Shown: positions 9,805-18,166 of the stretch, piece by piece
How positions within the stretch are numbered: the stretch's first letter is position 1
How the letters are laid out: every line of letters begins with the position of its first letter
Assembly (NCBI GenBank): GCA_902802985.1
Contig: CADCOE010000035.1
Coordinates: 1-45,031 of the forward strand
Reading direction: 5' to 3'
Length of the DNA stretch: 45,031 nt
DNA from: an uncultured Ruminococcus sp.
GTDB taxonomy: Bacteria; Bacillota; Clostridia; Oscillospirales; Acutalibacteraceae
Notes under the pieces: model-generated
What the model was told of the DNA's origin: nothing
What the model saw: only the letters and a program-made list of their open reading frames with translations
Databases searched by the model: none
Translations under genes and position numbers: made by a program

Positions 9805-9846
9805 CAAAAAAGACCGTATACTGCTTAAAAGTGTACACGGTCTTTT
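9805..9846 (-). terminator. Terminator of the MutS-like gene
   Basis: A hairpin just after the stop of the MutS-like gene: AAGACCGT and ACGGTCTT arms with one internal mismatch, flanked by A and T runs, so it could work on both strands. It separates this gene from the downstream tad promoter. Confidence 0.8.
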
Positions 9847-9849
9847 CGA

Positions 9850-11463
9850 TTATTGAATTTTTGCTGTAAGCTGATCGAAGGTAACGCCGTATTTTTGGGC
9901 AATATCCTGTGCATAACTAACACCTTCCGGCGGTGCCAAAAATATCTTATAGGAACGCTGACCTTCGTGGATACCCGTAATAATACTTGCCACTTTGCTG
10001 TCTCCTTTTATATTATTATTAACGTCATCCAGTGTCATTGCCAGCTCGTGCATATGCGTATTAAAGATCGTTCTTGCACCAAGATACCTCAGTGACTTGA
10101 CCACGTCTTTGGCAATATACAGACCCTCAGCAAAGGAAGTAGTAGCAAGTGACTCATTAAACAAAAGCAAACTTTTATTGGTTGCTAATCCAAATATATC
10201 ACTCATTCGTTTGGACTCCTCACCCAGTCTGCCAAGATCCACTGTTTTATTCTCATCTGCCGGAAAATGCGTATAAATACTGTCCACAGGGCTAAATACA
10301 AACTTTTCCGCAGGTGCATATATGCCGCTCTGTGCCATCAGAAATGCCAGTCCGACTGCTTGTGTGATGGTAGTTTTTCCTCCCCGGTTCGGGCCTGTCA
10401 TAATATAAATCCTATGCTCAGGTGTAAATTCAATATCATTACGGATAATATCAAATTCTTTTCCGGATGTTCGTTGGATGGCAAGCTTAAAATTATAAAT
10501 TCCCTGAGCAAACATATCACGCTGATTGACTTTGGTCACTTCGGGCTTACACATAGGAATACCAAGTTCTCTGACCTTCTCGATGAAATCCGCCCAGCGT
10601 ATATAAAACAAAAATTCAGGAATAAGCTTTGTCAAACTGTAACCGCTGATGTTAGTATAGCGGGACAGTTTATTTTTCAGCTGCTTTACCGTGGCACCCA
10701 GCATTTCGGTAACTACCCGACTAAGGTTGGACATCAGCGGATCATCCCCGCTCACCTTACCTACGGTATGAAATTTCATCATTCCGTCAAAGCTGGCACC
10801 ATTGTGAATTTCACTTTTTTTAGCGGCAAAGTCCAGAAATTTATTCAAAAAACCGGGTCTGCTGAACGGCTGGTCATTAATAGAAACGATACCTACTTCA
10901 ACAGGCATCATCTTGTTGTCGAGATTGACACCCAGAGAAATACTTTTCACGGTACTTACTTCGGCAACCAGCGATTTAATATCATCGTGTAAATATTCAA
11001 AACCGCTTTCGTTGTACACAGAACTGACAAATTCCTTTAAATTCTTTAATCCTTCCGATTGAATATCGTGCTCGGTAAGCGATTCATTAATCCCCGAAAT
11101 ACAGTCAATATAAATATCCAATTCCTGTAATCGGTTAATCAGCTGCCATATTGGAGCAGCGGTTGCATCTTTTGCCGATTTTTCCAGATCCTTCAAATAA
11201 GCCAGTTCATCCAACAACCCCTTAATTTTCTCCCGAAGCTTCGGAAAACGATAAATATCATCGAACACATCACTGCGATAACGAATCACCTCGGGATTAC
11301 TTTCCACTTTGATTAAAATATTTTTGATTACATTTTGTTCAAAACGTTCCCCCGTAAGTTTTTCACATATATAATCCACCGACAGATCGTTGATCGCTTC
11401 ATTCGTCAAAATTTTTTCGGACGGTGTGACATTTTGTGGATAAAGTAAACTGAATTTTTGCAT
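9850..11463 (-). CDS. MutS-like ATPase without mismatch-recognition domain
   Basis: A 537-residue protein from ATG 11463 (GAGGTG 9 nt upstream; in-frame starts at 11472 and 11475 lack a spaced ribosome site). It has the helical core/lever region (about 20-330) and the MutS-type ABC ATPase domain: Walker A TGPNRGGKTT (about 356-365), FPADENKTVDLGRLGEE, Walker B-like SLLLFNESLATTS (about 431-443) and the His switch FNTHMHEL. The N-terminal mismatch-binding and connector domains of MutS1 are absent, and the Walker B Asp is Asn. Full-length MutS has over 800 residues. I think this is one of the short MutS-related families, whose DNA substrate is unknown, rather than a mismatch repair protein. It is a single-gene unit with its own promoter and terminator. 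Confidence 0.85.
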   Translation of the reverse strand: MQKFSLLYPQNVTPSEKILTNEAINDLSVDYICEKLTGERFEQNVIKNILIKVESNPEVIRYRSDVFDDIYRFPKLREKIKGLLDELAYLKDLEKSAKDATAAPIWQLINRLQELDIYIDCISGINESLTEHDIQSEGLKNLKEFVSSVYNESGFEYLHDDIKSLVAEVSTVKSISLGVNLDNKMMPVEVGIVSINDQPFSRPGFLNKFLDFAAKKSEIHNGASFDGMMKFHTVGKVSGDDPLMSNLSRVVTEMLGATVKQLKNKLSRYTNISGYSLTKLIPEFLFYIRWADFIEKVRELGIPMCKPEVTKVNQRDMFAQGIYNFKLAIQRTSGKEFDIIRNDIEFTPEHRIYIMTGPNRGGKTTITQAVGLAFLMAQSGIYAPAEKFVFSPVDSIYTHFPADENKTVDLGRLGEESKRMSDIFGLATNKSLLLFNESLATTSFAEGLYIAKDVVKSLRYLGARTIFNTHMHELAMTLDDVNNNIKGDSKVASIITGIHEGQRSYKIFLAPPEGVSYAQDIAQKYGVTFDQLTAKIQ

Positions 11464-11478
11464 ATGTTCCATCACCTC

Positions 11479-11559
11479 TTATGTTATCTGGTAAAAATTT
11501 TCACAGGGAAAATCTCTGATCAAAACAAAAACAAACGATCTGCATATCGTCCTTTTCAT
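11479..11559 (-). CDS. Possible 26-codon leader ORF upstream of the MutS-like gene
   Basis: A small ORF beginning MKRTICRSFVFVLIRDF, with a GGGGA-type ribosome site 7 nt before its ATG (11559). It ends 15 nt before the ATG of the MutS-like gene, and its stop abuts that gene's ribosome site. This layout would allow translational coupling. It could also be non-coding leader sequence. Confidence 0.3.
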   Translation of the reverse strand: MKRTICRSFVFVLIRDFPCENFYQIT

Positions 11560-11629
11560 TTTAATTCCCCACATCAACGGGGTACTTTTCTGCTGCCTTG
11601 TCCTTTAATAGTGATATGCGATAATTTTA

Positions 11630-11658
11630 ATTGTACACAAATTGACATCGATTTTCAA
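11630..11658 (-). promoter_or_regulatory. Sigma-A promoter of the MutS-like gene
   Basis: On the minus strand: -35 TTGAAA (11658-11653), 17-bp spacer, -10 TACAAT (11635-11630). The leader is about 160 nt. It holds two small hairpins (CCCC/GGGG near 11567-11583 and ACGAT/ATCGT near 11535-11550) and the possible leader ORF. Nothing else is seen in the 350-bp gap between the two divergent genes apart from the plus-strand promoter at 11757. Confidence 0.7.
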
Positions 11659-11756
11659 GCAACAATTTTTACAATTTTTCAACTCTTAGTTGAACGAATA
11701 AAGTAATGATTGATTGAAAATTCAGTAAAAATAATGCTTCTCAATGGATTTAACCC

Positions 11757-11785
11757 TTGATTTTTTACTGGAATATGGTTACAAT
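11757..11785 (+). promoter_or_regulatory. Sigma-A promoter of the small lipoprotein gene
   Basis: -35 TTGATT (11757-11762), 17-bp spacer, -10 TACAAT (11780-11785). The start codon follows about 24 nt after the predicted transcription start, with GGAGGT at 11801-11806. Confidence 0.7.
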
Positions 11786-11815
11786 AAAAGAAGATAATAC
11801 GGAGGTCTTATAATT

Positions 11816-12283
11816 ATGATGAAAAAAATAATGGCAATTCTTGCTGCCTCTGCTATGTCGGTATCGGTACTGGCAATGAGCGGATGTGACGATTTCAGAT
11901 TTAATCCCATAGGTAAATGGAAGCTGACAGACGATATTGTTTACGATGAACAAAGCAATGAACTCGAACACGGAACAGAAGAGGAAATGGCATTCGGAGG
12001 TATGACCATCGTCTTTGAAAAATCCGGTAACGGTTACATAGAAGTTGATGGTTATAAAACACAAGAGTTTACCTATCTTTACAGTGATAAGGAAGTGTCG
12101 ATCTTCCCCTTTGCTTCACAATCGGAGCTGCCGGATGAAACGGATGCTGACATTAACCCTTCAGTGGTCTATCAGGTTTCCAAAGATGGCAAACAAATTT
12201 CCTCCTCCAATACTCAGACATTTAATACTACCGATGAGGGTATTATAACGTTGACTGAAAAATTGGTGCTCACAAGACAATAA
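11816..12283 (+). CDS. Small lipocalin-like lipoprotein
   Basis: A 155-residue protein with a signal peptide and the lipobox LAMSGC (Cys near residue 24), so it is predicted to be lipid-anchored outside the membrane. The mature part starts GKWKLTDD and alternates short beta-strand-like segments (MTIVFEKSGNGYIEV, EVSIFPF, GIITLTEKLVLTRQ), which resembles small lipocalin-like domains of clostridial lipoproteins. No catalytic motif is seen. Either ATG (11816 or 11819) would serve; GGAGGT favours the first. It is monocistronic, with a consensus promoter and a terminator at 12335. The domain call is an inference from pattern only. Confidence 0.75.
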   Translation: MMKKIMAILAASAMSVSVLAMSGCDDFRFNPIGKWKLTDDIVYDEQSNELEHGTEEEMAFGGMTIVFEKSGNGYIEVDGYKTQEFTYLYSDKEVSIFPFASQSELPDETDADINPSVVYQVSKDGKQISSSNTQTFNTTDEGIITLTEKLVLTRQ

Positions 12284-12334
12284 GAGGAATGCTGCTCCGC
12301 AGAGAAAAGACACTTAAGTGGATGATCCCATCAC

Positions 12335-12370
12335 AAAAAAGCACGAACTTTCAATAGTTCGTGCTTTTTA
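12335..12370. terminator. Bidirectional terminator between convergent genes
   Basis: A perfect GCACGAAC/GTTCGTGC hairpin with 8-nt loop, A run on the left and T run on the right. It lies between the plus-strand lipoprotein gene and the minus-strand CinA-like gene, so it can stop transcription from both sides. Confidence 0.9.
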
Positions 12371-12405
12371 TGTTTTTTATTATTTTTTGCTGTGAATATA
12401 TTCAC

Positions 12406-13050
12406 TTAGGATAGGTTCAAAAAGAATAGAACAAAAGCTGCTGCTATTCCTATCAAACCCAAAGAAAATAATACAATAATGGCTATTTTGAGAATTTTCA
12501 GTTTTTTAATATCTTCTGTTCGCTTTTTATCGGCTATACTTTCCGAATGGACAGAAGTTCGCACTCTGTTCATTCCGGCAAGCTGAGTATCAAGTTCTTT
12601 TGTAATTTTATCCATTGTCGGAATATCACTCTTTTCTTCTTTCAGCGAATAGGTCTTTTTCAGTTCCGATAAGAGTTTGGCATCAAACATCTTGCTGATA
12701 ATATCGGTATCATCAGGAAAAACTACTATTGTTTGTTTGCGGCACTTGATTAGATATACGATGTTGCCCTCATCATCAACCAGTTTGTTGGACTTCATTA
12801 CAGAACCGTTGGATGAAAGAACAGCGGAAAGTACATTATCGGTACTTTGTACACCACCGTCAAGGCCACCCGTAACAAACACTATATCAGCTTTTCCGAG
12901 TGATTTTGACAATTCTTCCGCCAATTCCTTCGGCTCGACCGCTGCCGACGAACAAGACAGTTCCAGTCCAAGTTTTTCCAGCTTAGACTGGACTGTCCTT
13001 TCAATTTCAGCTGTTTTTCCGGAATGATAAAATATCATTTCATATTTCAT
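12406..13050 (-). CDS. Membrane-anchored CinA/MoCF-like domain protein
   Basis: A 214-residue protein from ATG 13050 (GGAGG 5 nt upstream; ATG 13065 is a less likely start). Residues 1-135 resemble the N-terminal molybdopterin-binding-like domain of CinA: IVFVTGGLDGG matches the CinA VITTGGLGPT segment, and IVYLIKCRKQTIVVFPDD matches the later PGF..E..GK.I..LPG.P segment. After a charged helical linker the protein ends with one transmembrane helix (about 192-212), with the domain predicted in the cytoplasm. The CinA C-terminal amidase domain is absent. It directly follows a sortase whose N-terminus carries the same domain, 20 bp away, so the two probably act together. The function is unknown; nucleotide or pterin binding is inference. 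Confidence 0.65.
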   Translation of the reverse strand: MKYEMIFYHSGKTAEIERTVQSKLEKLGLELSCSSAAVEPKELAEELSKSLGKADIVFVTGGLDGGVQSTDNVLSAVLSSNGSVMKSNKLVDDEGNIVYLIKCRKQTIVVFPDDTDIISKMFDAKLLSELKKTYSLKEEKSDIPTMDKITKELDTQLAGMNRVRTSVHSESIADKKRTEDIKKLKILKIAIIVLFSLGLIGIAAAFVLFFLNLS

Positions 13051-13070
13051 TTTATCCTCCGCCATTCACC

Positions 13071-15515
13071 TTACGGTTCATCATCGGATATTTCCTCAGA
13101 GCTTTCTGTCTTGGGGACACCTCTTCTTTCAATTTCCGACTGTGCTCCGCTAATCAGACTGTTCACTCGGTCAATATCAGCGGCGGCATTGATCTGATTG
13201 GTATAATAGCTGATAATATCTTTTATCTCATCACTATTATCATAATTAGCAGGATTATATCCATTCAATTTGGCAACAGCGTTAGTCTTGGCATTTCTCA
13301 GTTCTTCGGCAGCTTTACGTGATTCCTCAGCTCTTCTGGATACCTCTGCCTTGCTGGACTCTTCGGCAGCCCTGCGTGATTCCTCGGCTCTTCTGGATGC
13401 CTCTGCTTTACTGGACTCTTCGGCAGCTTTACTGGATTCTTCTTTTCTCATTTCGTCATCCGTCTTGATCGCCTTCAGTTTGGTGATACCGTCTTTTTTG
13501 ATTTTTTCCACATTATCAACGGTCTTGGCGGCATTAATCTGCTCGGTATAGGTATCAATGGTCTTATTGACCAGATCTGCCTGCGTCAGTCGGTAAACAT
13601 TGCCTGCAATAGAATTGGTCATCTCTACGACAGCCGATTCTTTAGCGGACTGCAATTCTCTTTTGCTGGCTTCCTTAGCTTCACTTTCTGCACGTTTGCT
13701 GCTTTCTTCCGCTTCGCTTGCCAACTCTTCGGTGGTTTTCAGCTTCTGTATTTTCTTCATTGCTTCATCATAGAGTCGGTTAACTTCTGTGCCGTCTTTC
13801 GCATCGTTGATCAGCTTTTTATATTCACTGAGTATTTCGTTTGCCTGAAGCATTTCTGTTTCGTTATAGTTTACTTTATCGACATAATCCTTGAGCATTT
13901 TGTTGGCATTTTGTTTGCCTTTGTTCAGTTCTTTCGTGAGACTTTCGTCATCCTCTTTAGACCAGTCGGTCTTTTTGCCGTCATACCAAGTCAGTTCACC
14001 GTTATTGAACGCATCCTGGAAGCTGGATACTTTCGGGGGGGTACCGCCATACGTATTATACCATACATCGGGATAAAGAACGTTGCTGTTCTTCTTTGCC
14101 TTGGAAATATCAACATCTGCACTTTCACCATCTCTTACTTTTCTTGCTACCACAACAAAACGGAAATCCTGGAAATCGTAAGTACAGGTAGAAAGGGTTA
14201 CTAATGTATCATGCTCATTGACATCAACCGGACAATCAAAGAGAGAACGAAGTCTTATCTGATAAACAAAGTTCAGGAAATCGTAATCACTTTCAAAATC
14301 ACCTCTGAGGTAATTGAAAAATTCACCCTGATATTCCAGCGTATTGGTTTTGAATACGGAAATAATCTTCCACTTGCTCTTTTCGTAAATGGTATTAAAG
14401 GTAAAGGTAGGAGTAGATTGATAGAAATCAAAATCTTCAAACGATTTCAGATTGGCAAACATTCTGCCATCCTGCATATGGTGACCGTGAAGGATCAAGT
14501 TCTTGGAATCCATACTGCTGCGGTAGTCCATAAAGATCGTACCATAGTTACTGGAGTTTCCGTAAAAATCTCTGTACAAATAATACTCGTGGTCTTTATC
14601 CTCGGAAGGCTTTACTACAACGTGGTCGATACTGGTATTGGGGACTGTAATCCAACCTACTGTATCGGGGTTAGCCGCCAGCAGCTTAGAGAAGTCTGCC
14701 AAAGTACCATCGGAACCATCTGTGGATTTTTTGACAGATTTCCCATCGGGTGTTGTTTCTCCTTCGGGAGTCGATACAAACAAATCTCTGATATTATTGG
14801 TGGTGTTGTCATTGATCGCAGGCTGTACCACAAGAATATTGATCAGCATATAGGAAGAGATGACAAAAGTACAGATAGCCAGAATAAGAACAATTTTACG
14901 AACTACATCAAGCGGTCTGTCCCCGGCACACGGAATAAAGCGTTTCCAAAAAGAGTCCTTTTTTTCGGGAACAACAATTTTGCTGACGGTGGTATACAGC
15001 AGCACATCAAATGTTGTATCAAGGCATTCAGGTCGGGGAAGAAGTACGATCAGCTTGTTATTGTATTCCACATAATAAGCAAAGCATTGTTCCTGTTCAA
15101 AGGTAACGACCGCATTGGAAATATCAATCACTTCGTTTTTCTTTGCTTTTTTATTTTTCTTTTTAGATTTAACATCCTGATGGTCAGTACCTTGCTCTTG
15201 TTCTTTTATATCAACAGGAGCTGCTTCCACACGCTTGATCTTACCGACGATACCAATTCCTTCCATAAAGTTCTTTGCTTTTTCCTCGGAATCTTCCTCA
15301 AGGACATCTGCTATAATGACCATTCCAATTCTCTCGTCACCCGATTCCGTTACAGCAAGAGCATCGGTAATGCTTCTTTCATTCAGATTGACCTCTGTCT
15401 TATAAATAATGTTGACGTCAATTTCGTTAAGCTTTTTGATGGTTTCTTCAAATTCTTTGCCAGATGTCTGACCAAAGGATTTTCCTTCACGGGGAAAATA
15501 TATCTCTGCGTTCAT
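13071..15515 (-). CDS. Class B sortase fused to a CinA-like cytoplasmic domain
   Basis: An 814-residue protein, far longer than the roughly 240 residues of SrtB. Residues 1-185 resemble the CinA/MoCF domain (MNAEIYFPREGKSFGQ at the start, FAYYVEYNNKLIVLLPRPE at 145-163), with a Lys-rich insert at 116-127. A transmembrane helix is at about 207-231. The extracellular sortase B domain (about 265-465) has the His in LHGHHM (345), the Cys in TLSTCTYDF (444) and the Arg in VVVARKV (458). The tail holds three similar helical segments (around LINDAKDGTEVNRLYDEA, INAAKTVDNVEKI, INAAADIDRVNSL) and a 19-residue Ala/Glu/Ser/Arg tandem repeat. It should attach proteins to the wall. No sorting-signal substrate is visible nearby. 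It sits between thiI and the CinA-like gene. Confidence 0.85.
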   Translation of the reverse strand: MNAEIYFPREGKSFGQTSGKEFEETIKKLNEIDVNIIYKTEVNLNERSITDALAVTESGDERIGMVIIADVLEEDSEEKAKNFMEGIGIVGKIKRVEAAPVDIKEQEQGTDHQDVKSKKKNKKAKKNEVIDISNAVVTFEQEQCFAYYVEYNNKLIVLLPRPECLDTTFDVLLYTTVSKIVVPEKKDSFWKRFIPCAGDRPLDVVRKIVLILAICTFVISSYMLINILVVQPAINDNTTNNIRDLFVSTPEGETTPDGKSVKKSTDGSDGTLADFSKLLAANPDTVGWITVPNTSIDHVVVKPSEDKDHEYYLYRDFYGNSSNYGTIFMDYRSSMDSKNLILHGHHMQDGRMFANLKSFEDFDFYQSTPTFTFNTIYEKSKWKIISVFKTNTLEYQGEFFNYLRGDFESDYDFLNFVYQIRLRSLFDCPVDVNEHDTLVTLSTCTYDFQDFRFVVVARKVRDGESADVDISKAKKNSNVLYPDVWYNTYGGTPPKVSSFQDAFNNGELTWYDGKKTDWSKEDDESLTKELNKGKQNANKMLKDYVDKVNYNETEMLQANEILSEYKKLINDAKDGTEVNRLYDEAMKKIQKLKTTEELASEAEESSKRAESEAKEASKRELQSAKESAVVEMTNSIAGNVYRLTQADLVNKTIDTYTEQINAAKTVDNVEKIKKDGITKLKAIKTDDEMRKEESSKAAEESSKAEASRRAEESRRAAEESSKAEVSRRAEESRKAAEELRNAKTNAVAKLNGYNPANYDNSDEIKDIISYYTNQINAAADIDRVNSLISGAQSEIERRGVPKTESSEEISDDEP
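13304..13440 (-). repeat. 57-bp tandem repeat in the sortase tail
   Basis: The DNA unit beginning CTTCGGCAGC recurs at 13304, 13361 and 13418, exactly 57 bp apart (two full copies and one partial). It encodes the 19-residue unit beginning AEESSKAE, rich in Ala, Glu, Ser and Arg, probably a charged coiled coil. The copy number is likely to vary between strains. Confidence 0.85.
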
Positions 15516-15542
15516 TTATTTCACTCCCATATATGGTTCACA

Positions 15543-16709
15543 TCAAATAATCGTGATTTTTACATTATTGATGGCTTCTTGTACAAGCTGTGTATCATCT
15601 ATCTTATTTTGTTGTGCGATAACATCATCGGGAACGGGACGTGTACGAGGATGTTTGGGTGTAAAGACCGTACAACAATCTTCATATGGTTGAATGGATA
15701 TGTCGAATGTATCTATTTTTCGTGAAATCTCTACGATTTCTTCCTTATCCATACCAATCAGCGGTCTGAACACAGGCATATGGCAGGCAGAATCGGTACA
15801 TACCATTGCACTCAGCGTCTGACTGGCAACCTGACCGAGGCTTTCACCTGTGATCAGTGCCTGACAGTCGTTTTGACGTGCCAACTGTTCAGCAATCTGC
15901 ATCATATATCTTCTCATAATAATAGTAAAATATTCTTCACGGCAATGATCTCTGATAGCCTCCTGCAATTTAGTAAAGGGAACGGTTATCATTTTAATTC
16001 TGCCGCTATATTTTGCCACTCTTCTGAGCAATTCTACTACCTTTTCTTCGGCACGCTCACTCGTATACGGCGGGCTGGCAAAATGGACTGCTGTCAGTTC
16101 CAGACCTCTTTTTGCCATCATATAGGACGCTACAGGACTATCGATACCTCCTGAAATCAACACACAAGCTTTTCCGCCCGTACCTACAGGAATACCTCCT
16201 GCTCCCTTTTTGGCTCCTGCACGAATATAAGCAGCATAATCACGTATTTCTACCGTTACTACAACATCGGGATAATGTACATCCACCGTCACTTCAGGAA
16301 ATTGTTCGCTGAGCCATCCGCCGACTTCACGGCATATCTCGGGAGATTGATACGGAAATTTTTTATCGGAACGTTTTGCCTCTACCTTAAAAGAAGAAAT
16401 TTCATCAAAAACATCTTTCAAATATTCGGCGGCCTTCTGCTTAATATCTTCTATATCTTTTTCCGCAACGCAAGCCCGTGAATAGGAGGCAATACCGAAG
16501 ATTTTTGAAATACATTCTTCCGCCTCGTCCATATCCTCATCATCGGTAAATGGAGTCACAGTAATCGTAGACTGAGAGATACGAACCGTAAATTTTCCAA
16601 TTTGAGAAAGACGACGTCTGATATTCTTAAGCAGCGTATCTTCAAAAGCTTTTCGGTTAAGTCCTTTCAGGACAATTTCGCCAAGCTTTACCAGCAATAT
16701 TTCTTTCAT
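15543..16709 (-). CDS. thiI: tRNA 4-thiouridine synthase ThiI
   Basis: A 388-residue ThiI without the rhodanese extension, as usual in Firmicutes. It has an N-terminal ferredoxin-like region, a THUMP domain (about 60-165), the PP-loop CVLISGGIDSPVASYMMAKRG (around 181-201), and the C-terminal block ITGESLGQVASQT / VFRPLIGMDKEEI. The enzyme adenylates U8 of tRNA and transfers sulfur to give 4-thiouridine. It can also feed sulfur to thiamine synthesis. The cysteine desulfurase gene lies 67 bp upstream in the same direction and is the likely sulfur donor, as in the nifZ-thiI pair of Bacillus. Confidence 0.95.
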   Translation of the reverse strand: MKEILLVKLGEIVLKGLNRKAFEDTLLKNIRRRLSQIGKFTVRISQSTITVTPFTDDEDMDEAEECISKIFGIASYSRACVAEKDIEDIKQKAAEYLKDVFDEISSFKVEAKRSDKKFPYQSPEICREVGGWLSEQFPEVTVDVHYPDVVVTVEIRDYAAYIRAGAKKGAGGIPVGTGGKACVLISGGIDSPVASYMMAKRGLELTAVHFASPPYTSERAEEKVVELLRRVAKYSGRIKMITVPFTKLQEAIRDHCREEYFTIIMRRYMMQIAEQLARQNDCQALITGESLGQVASQTLSAMVCTDSACHMPVFRPLIGMDKEEIVEISRKIDTFDISIQPYEDCCTVFTPKHPRTRPVPDDVIAQQNKIDDTQLVQEAINNVKITII

Positions 16710-16722
16710 TTCTCAATTCTCA

Positions 16723-16759
16723 CCTTCAAAATAATCCTACCCTTCAAAAATAATCCTAC
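16723..16759. repeat. 18/19-bp direct repeat between iscS-like and thiI genes
   Basis: The sequence CCTTCAAAATAATCCTAC (16723-16740) is repeated at once as a 19-bp copy with one extra A (16741-16759). It lies just before the thiI start. It looks like a small slipped-strand duplication rather than a regulatory site. Confidence 0.75.
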
Positions 16760-16776
16760 AAAGAAGTTTACCATTT

Positions 16777-17916
16777 TTATTTCGCTCTTGCAAGAGTATT
16801 ATCGGCTTTTATTAAACTATTTATCAATTCGTCAACATCTTCTTTGGTATTATAACGTGAAAAGCTGACCCTAACAGCAGAATCTGCCAATTCACTATCT
16901 AATCCCTGTGCCGTCAGCACGTGACTTTTTTTGCCCTTGGCACAAGCCGAACCGCTCGACACGTAAATATGATGTTCTGCCAAATAATGCAAAATCGTTT
17001 CGGACCGCAGTCCTCTCAGCGAGAAATTGAGAATATACGGCAGACATTCGGCATTGGAATTGATATGTACATTTTCAATTTTTCCCAGTTGTGTCCGCAG
17101 ATAGACATTCAGTTCCGTTATTTTTGTCAGCTCCTCCCGAAAATCAGGCAGCTCCTCAATAGCAGCCCCCATACCGGCAACAGCAGGCAGTGGTTCTGTT
17201 CCGGGACGCAGTTTGTGTTCCTGTTCTCCGCCGTAATGCAGCGGCAGCAGACGAACGCCCTTTCTGACATATAAGATACCGGCACCCTTCGGTCCGTGAA
17301 TTTTATGTGAGCTTGCTGTCAGCACATCTACTCCCGTTTTTTTGACCTTGATCGGCAGTTTTCCAAACATCTGTACGGCATCAACGTGAAAGACAGCAGG
17401 TGCTTTTGCTTTATCGATTATTTTTCGTATCTTTTCGATGGGCTGTATGGCACCTGTCTCATTATTGACCGCCATTACGCTGACCAATATTGTTTTAGCG
17501 TCAATGGCATTGGTCAAACTCTGCCAAGAAATGCTGCCGCTGCTGTCCGGACGCAGATACACTACTTCCAATCCATCTTTTTCGAGTTTCTGCATTGCTT
17601 CCAGCACAGAGGAATGTTCGATCGCCGTTGTCACAATTTTATTGCCTCGTCGTTTAAGTGCATTGACCGCACCGAACACCGCTGTATTGTTTCCTTCTGT
17701 ACCGCCGGAAGTAAAGTAGATTTCACTGTTGTCAGCGGCTCCGATATACTTCGCCGCAACCTGACGTACATATTCCAGTTCGTGCTGTGCCTCCAGTCCT
17801 TTGGAATGCAGTGAGGACGGATTACCATATTGAGTTGTCATTATTTCCAGTGCTTTTTGTGCTGCTTTCTCGCAGGTTACGGTAGTCGCACTGTTATCCA
17901 GATAAATTTCTTTCAA
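16777..17916 (-). CDS. Cysteine desulfurase, NifS/IscS type
   Basis: A 379-residue PLP enzyme. I place the start at TTG 17916: AGGTGA sits just upstream, and the N-terminus then reads MKEIYLDNSATT, the normal family start. The frame stays open to 18015 but without family similarity. Visible are the PLP-site HVDAVQMFGK, the PLP lysine in SSHKIHGPKG, and the active-site Cys loop SSGSACAKGKKSHVL. It removes sulfur from cysteine as an enzyme persulfide. Being directly upstream of thiI, it is probably the dedicated donor for 4-thiouridine, and perhaps for the MnmA encoded at 20683. Confidence 0.93.
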   Translation of the reverse strand: MKEIYLDNSATTVTCEKAAQKALEIMTTQYGNPSSLHSKGLEAQHELEYVRQVAAKYIGAADNSEIYFTSGGTEGNNTAVFGAVNALKRRGNKIVTTAIEHSSVLEAMQKLEKDGLEVVYLRPDSSGSISWQSLTNAIDAKTILVSVMAVNNETGAIQPIEKIRKIIDKAKAPAVFHVDAVQMFGKLPIKVKKTGVDVLTASSHKIHGPKGAGILYVRKGVRLLPLHYGGEQEHKLRPGTEPLPAVAGMGAAIEELPDFREELTKITELNVYLRTQLGKIENVHINSNAECLPYILNFSLRGLRSETILHYLAEHHIYVSSGSACAKGKKSHVLTAQGLDSELADSAVRVSFSRYNTKEDVDELINSLIKADNTLARAK

Positions 17917-18039
17917 AACATCACCTGTGTTTTTATCAATTTTTTTCTTTGACTGTACGGCTTTCATAAAGTGCTGTGTAAAATGGCTGCCGCAGGGTTC
18001 TAGCTCGCTAACCATTTCACAAGTTTTTTATAAAACAAT

Positions 18040-18067
18040 ATGATATAACAACATAACAACAAATCAA
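18040..18067 (-). promoter_or_regulatory. Candidate promoter of the iscS-thiI-sortase operon
   Basis: On the minus strand: -35 TTGATT (18067-18062), 16-bp spacer, -10 TATCAT (18045-18040). It is the best match in the divergent gap between the iscS-like gene and spoVAC. Confidence 0.4.
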
Positions 18068-18166
18068 CGACAAACTTTAAACTTTAATGTATATTTTTCC
18101 GTTGTCTGCCGACAATAAGCATAGGTTAAAATCTTTATGAAACCCGAATACAGGCAAAGGAATGAT

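Noticed and set aside
10267..10992. A 241-codon plus-strand ORF opposite the MutS-like gene
   Set aside because: It is an antisense shadow with no ribosome site, and the minus-strand frame contains the P-loop and other motifs.
9850..11463. Annotation as MutS2 or MutS1
   Set aside because: It lacks the Smr domain of MutS2 and the mismatch-recognition domain of MutS1, and is too short for both.
14211..15725. A 504-codon plus-strand ORF opposite the sortase gene
   Set aside because: It is the antisense shadow of the sortase fusion. The minus-strand frame shows clear catalytic motifs, and the plus-strand translation is rich in Ile, Phe, Cys and His without any recognisable domain.
18090..18125. 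A possible forespore sigma-G promoter (TGTATA ... CAATAAG) before spoVAC
   Set aside because: The spacing (about 19 bp) is long and the -10 fits poorly, so I do not list it, although forespore expression is expected.
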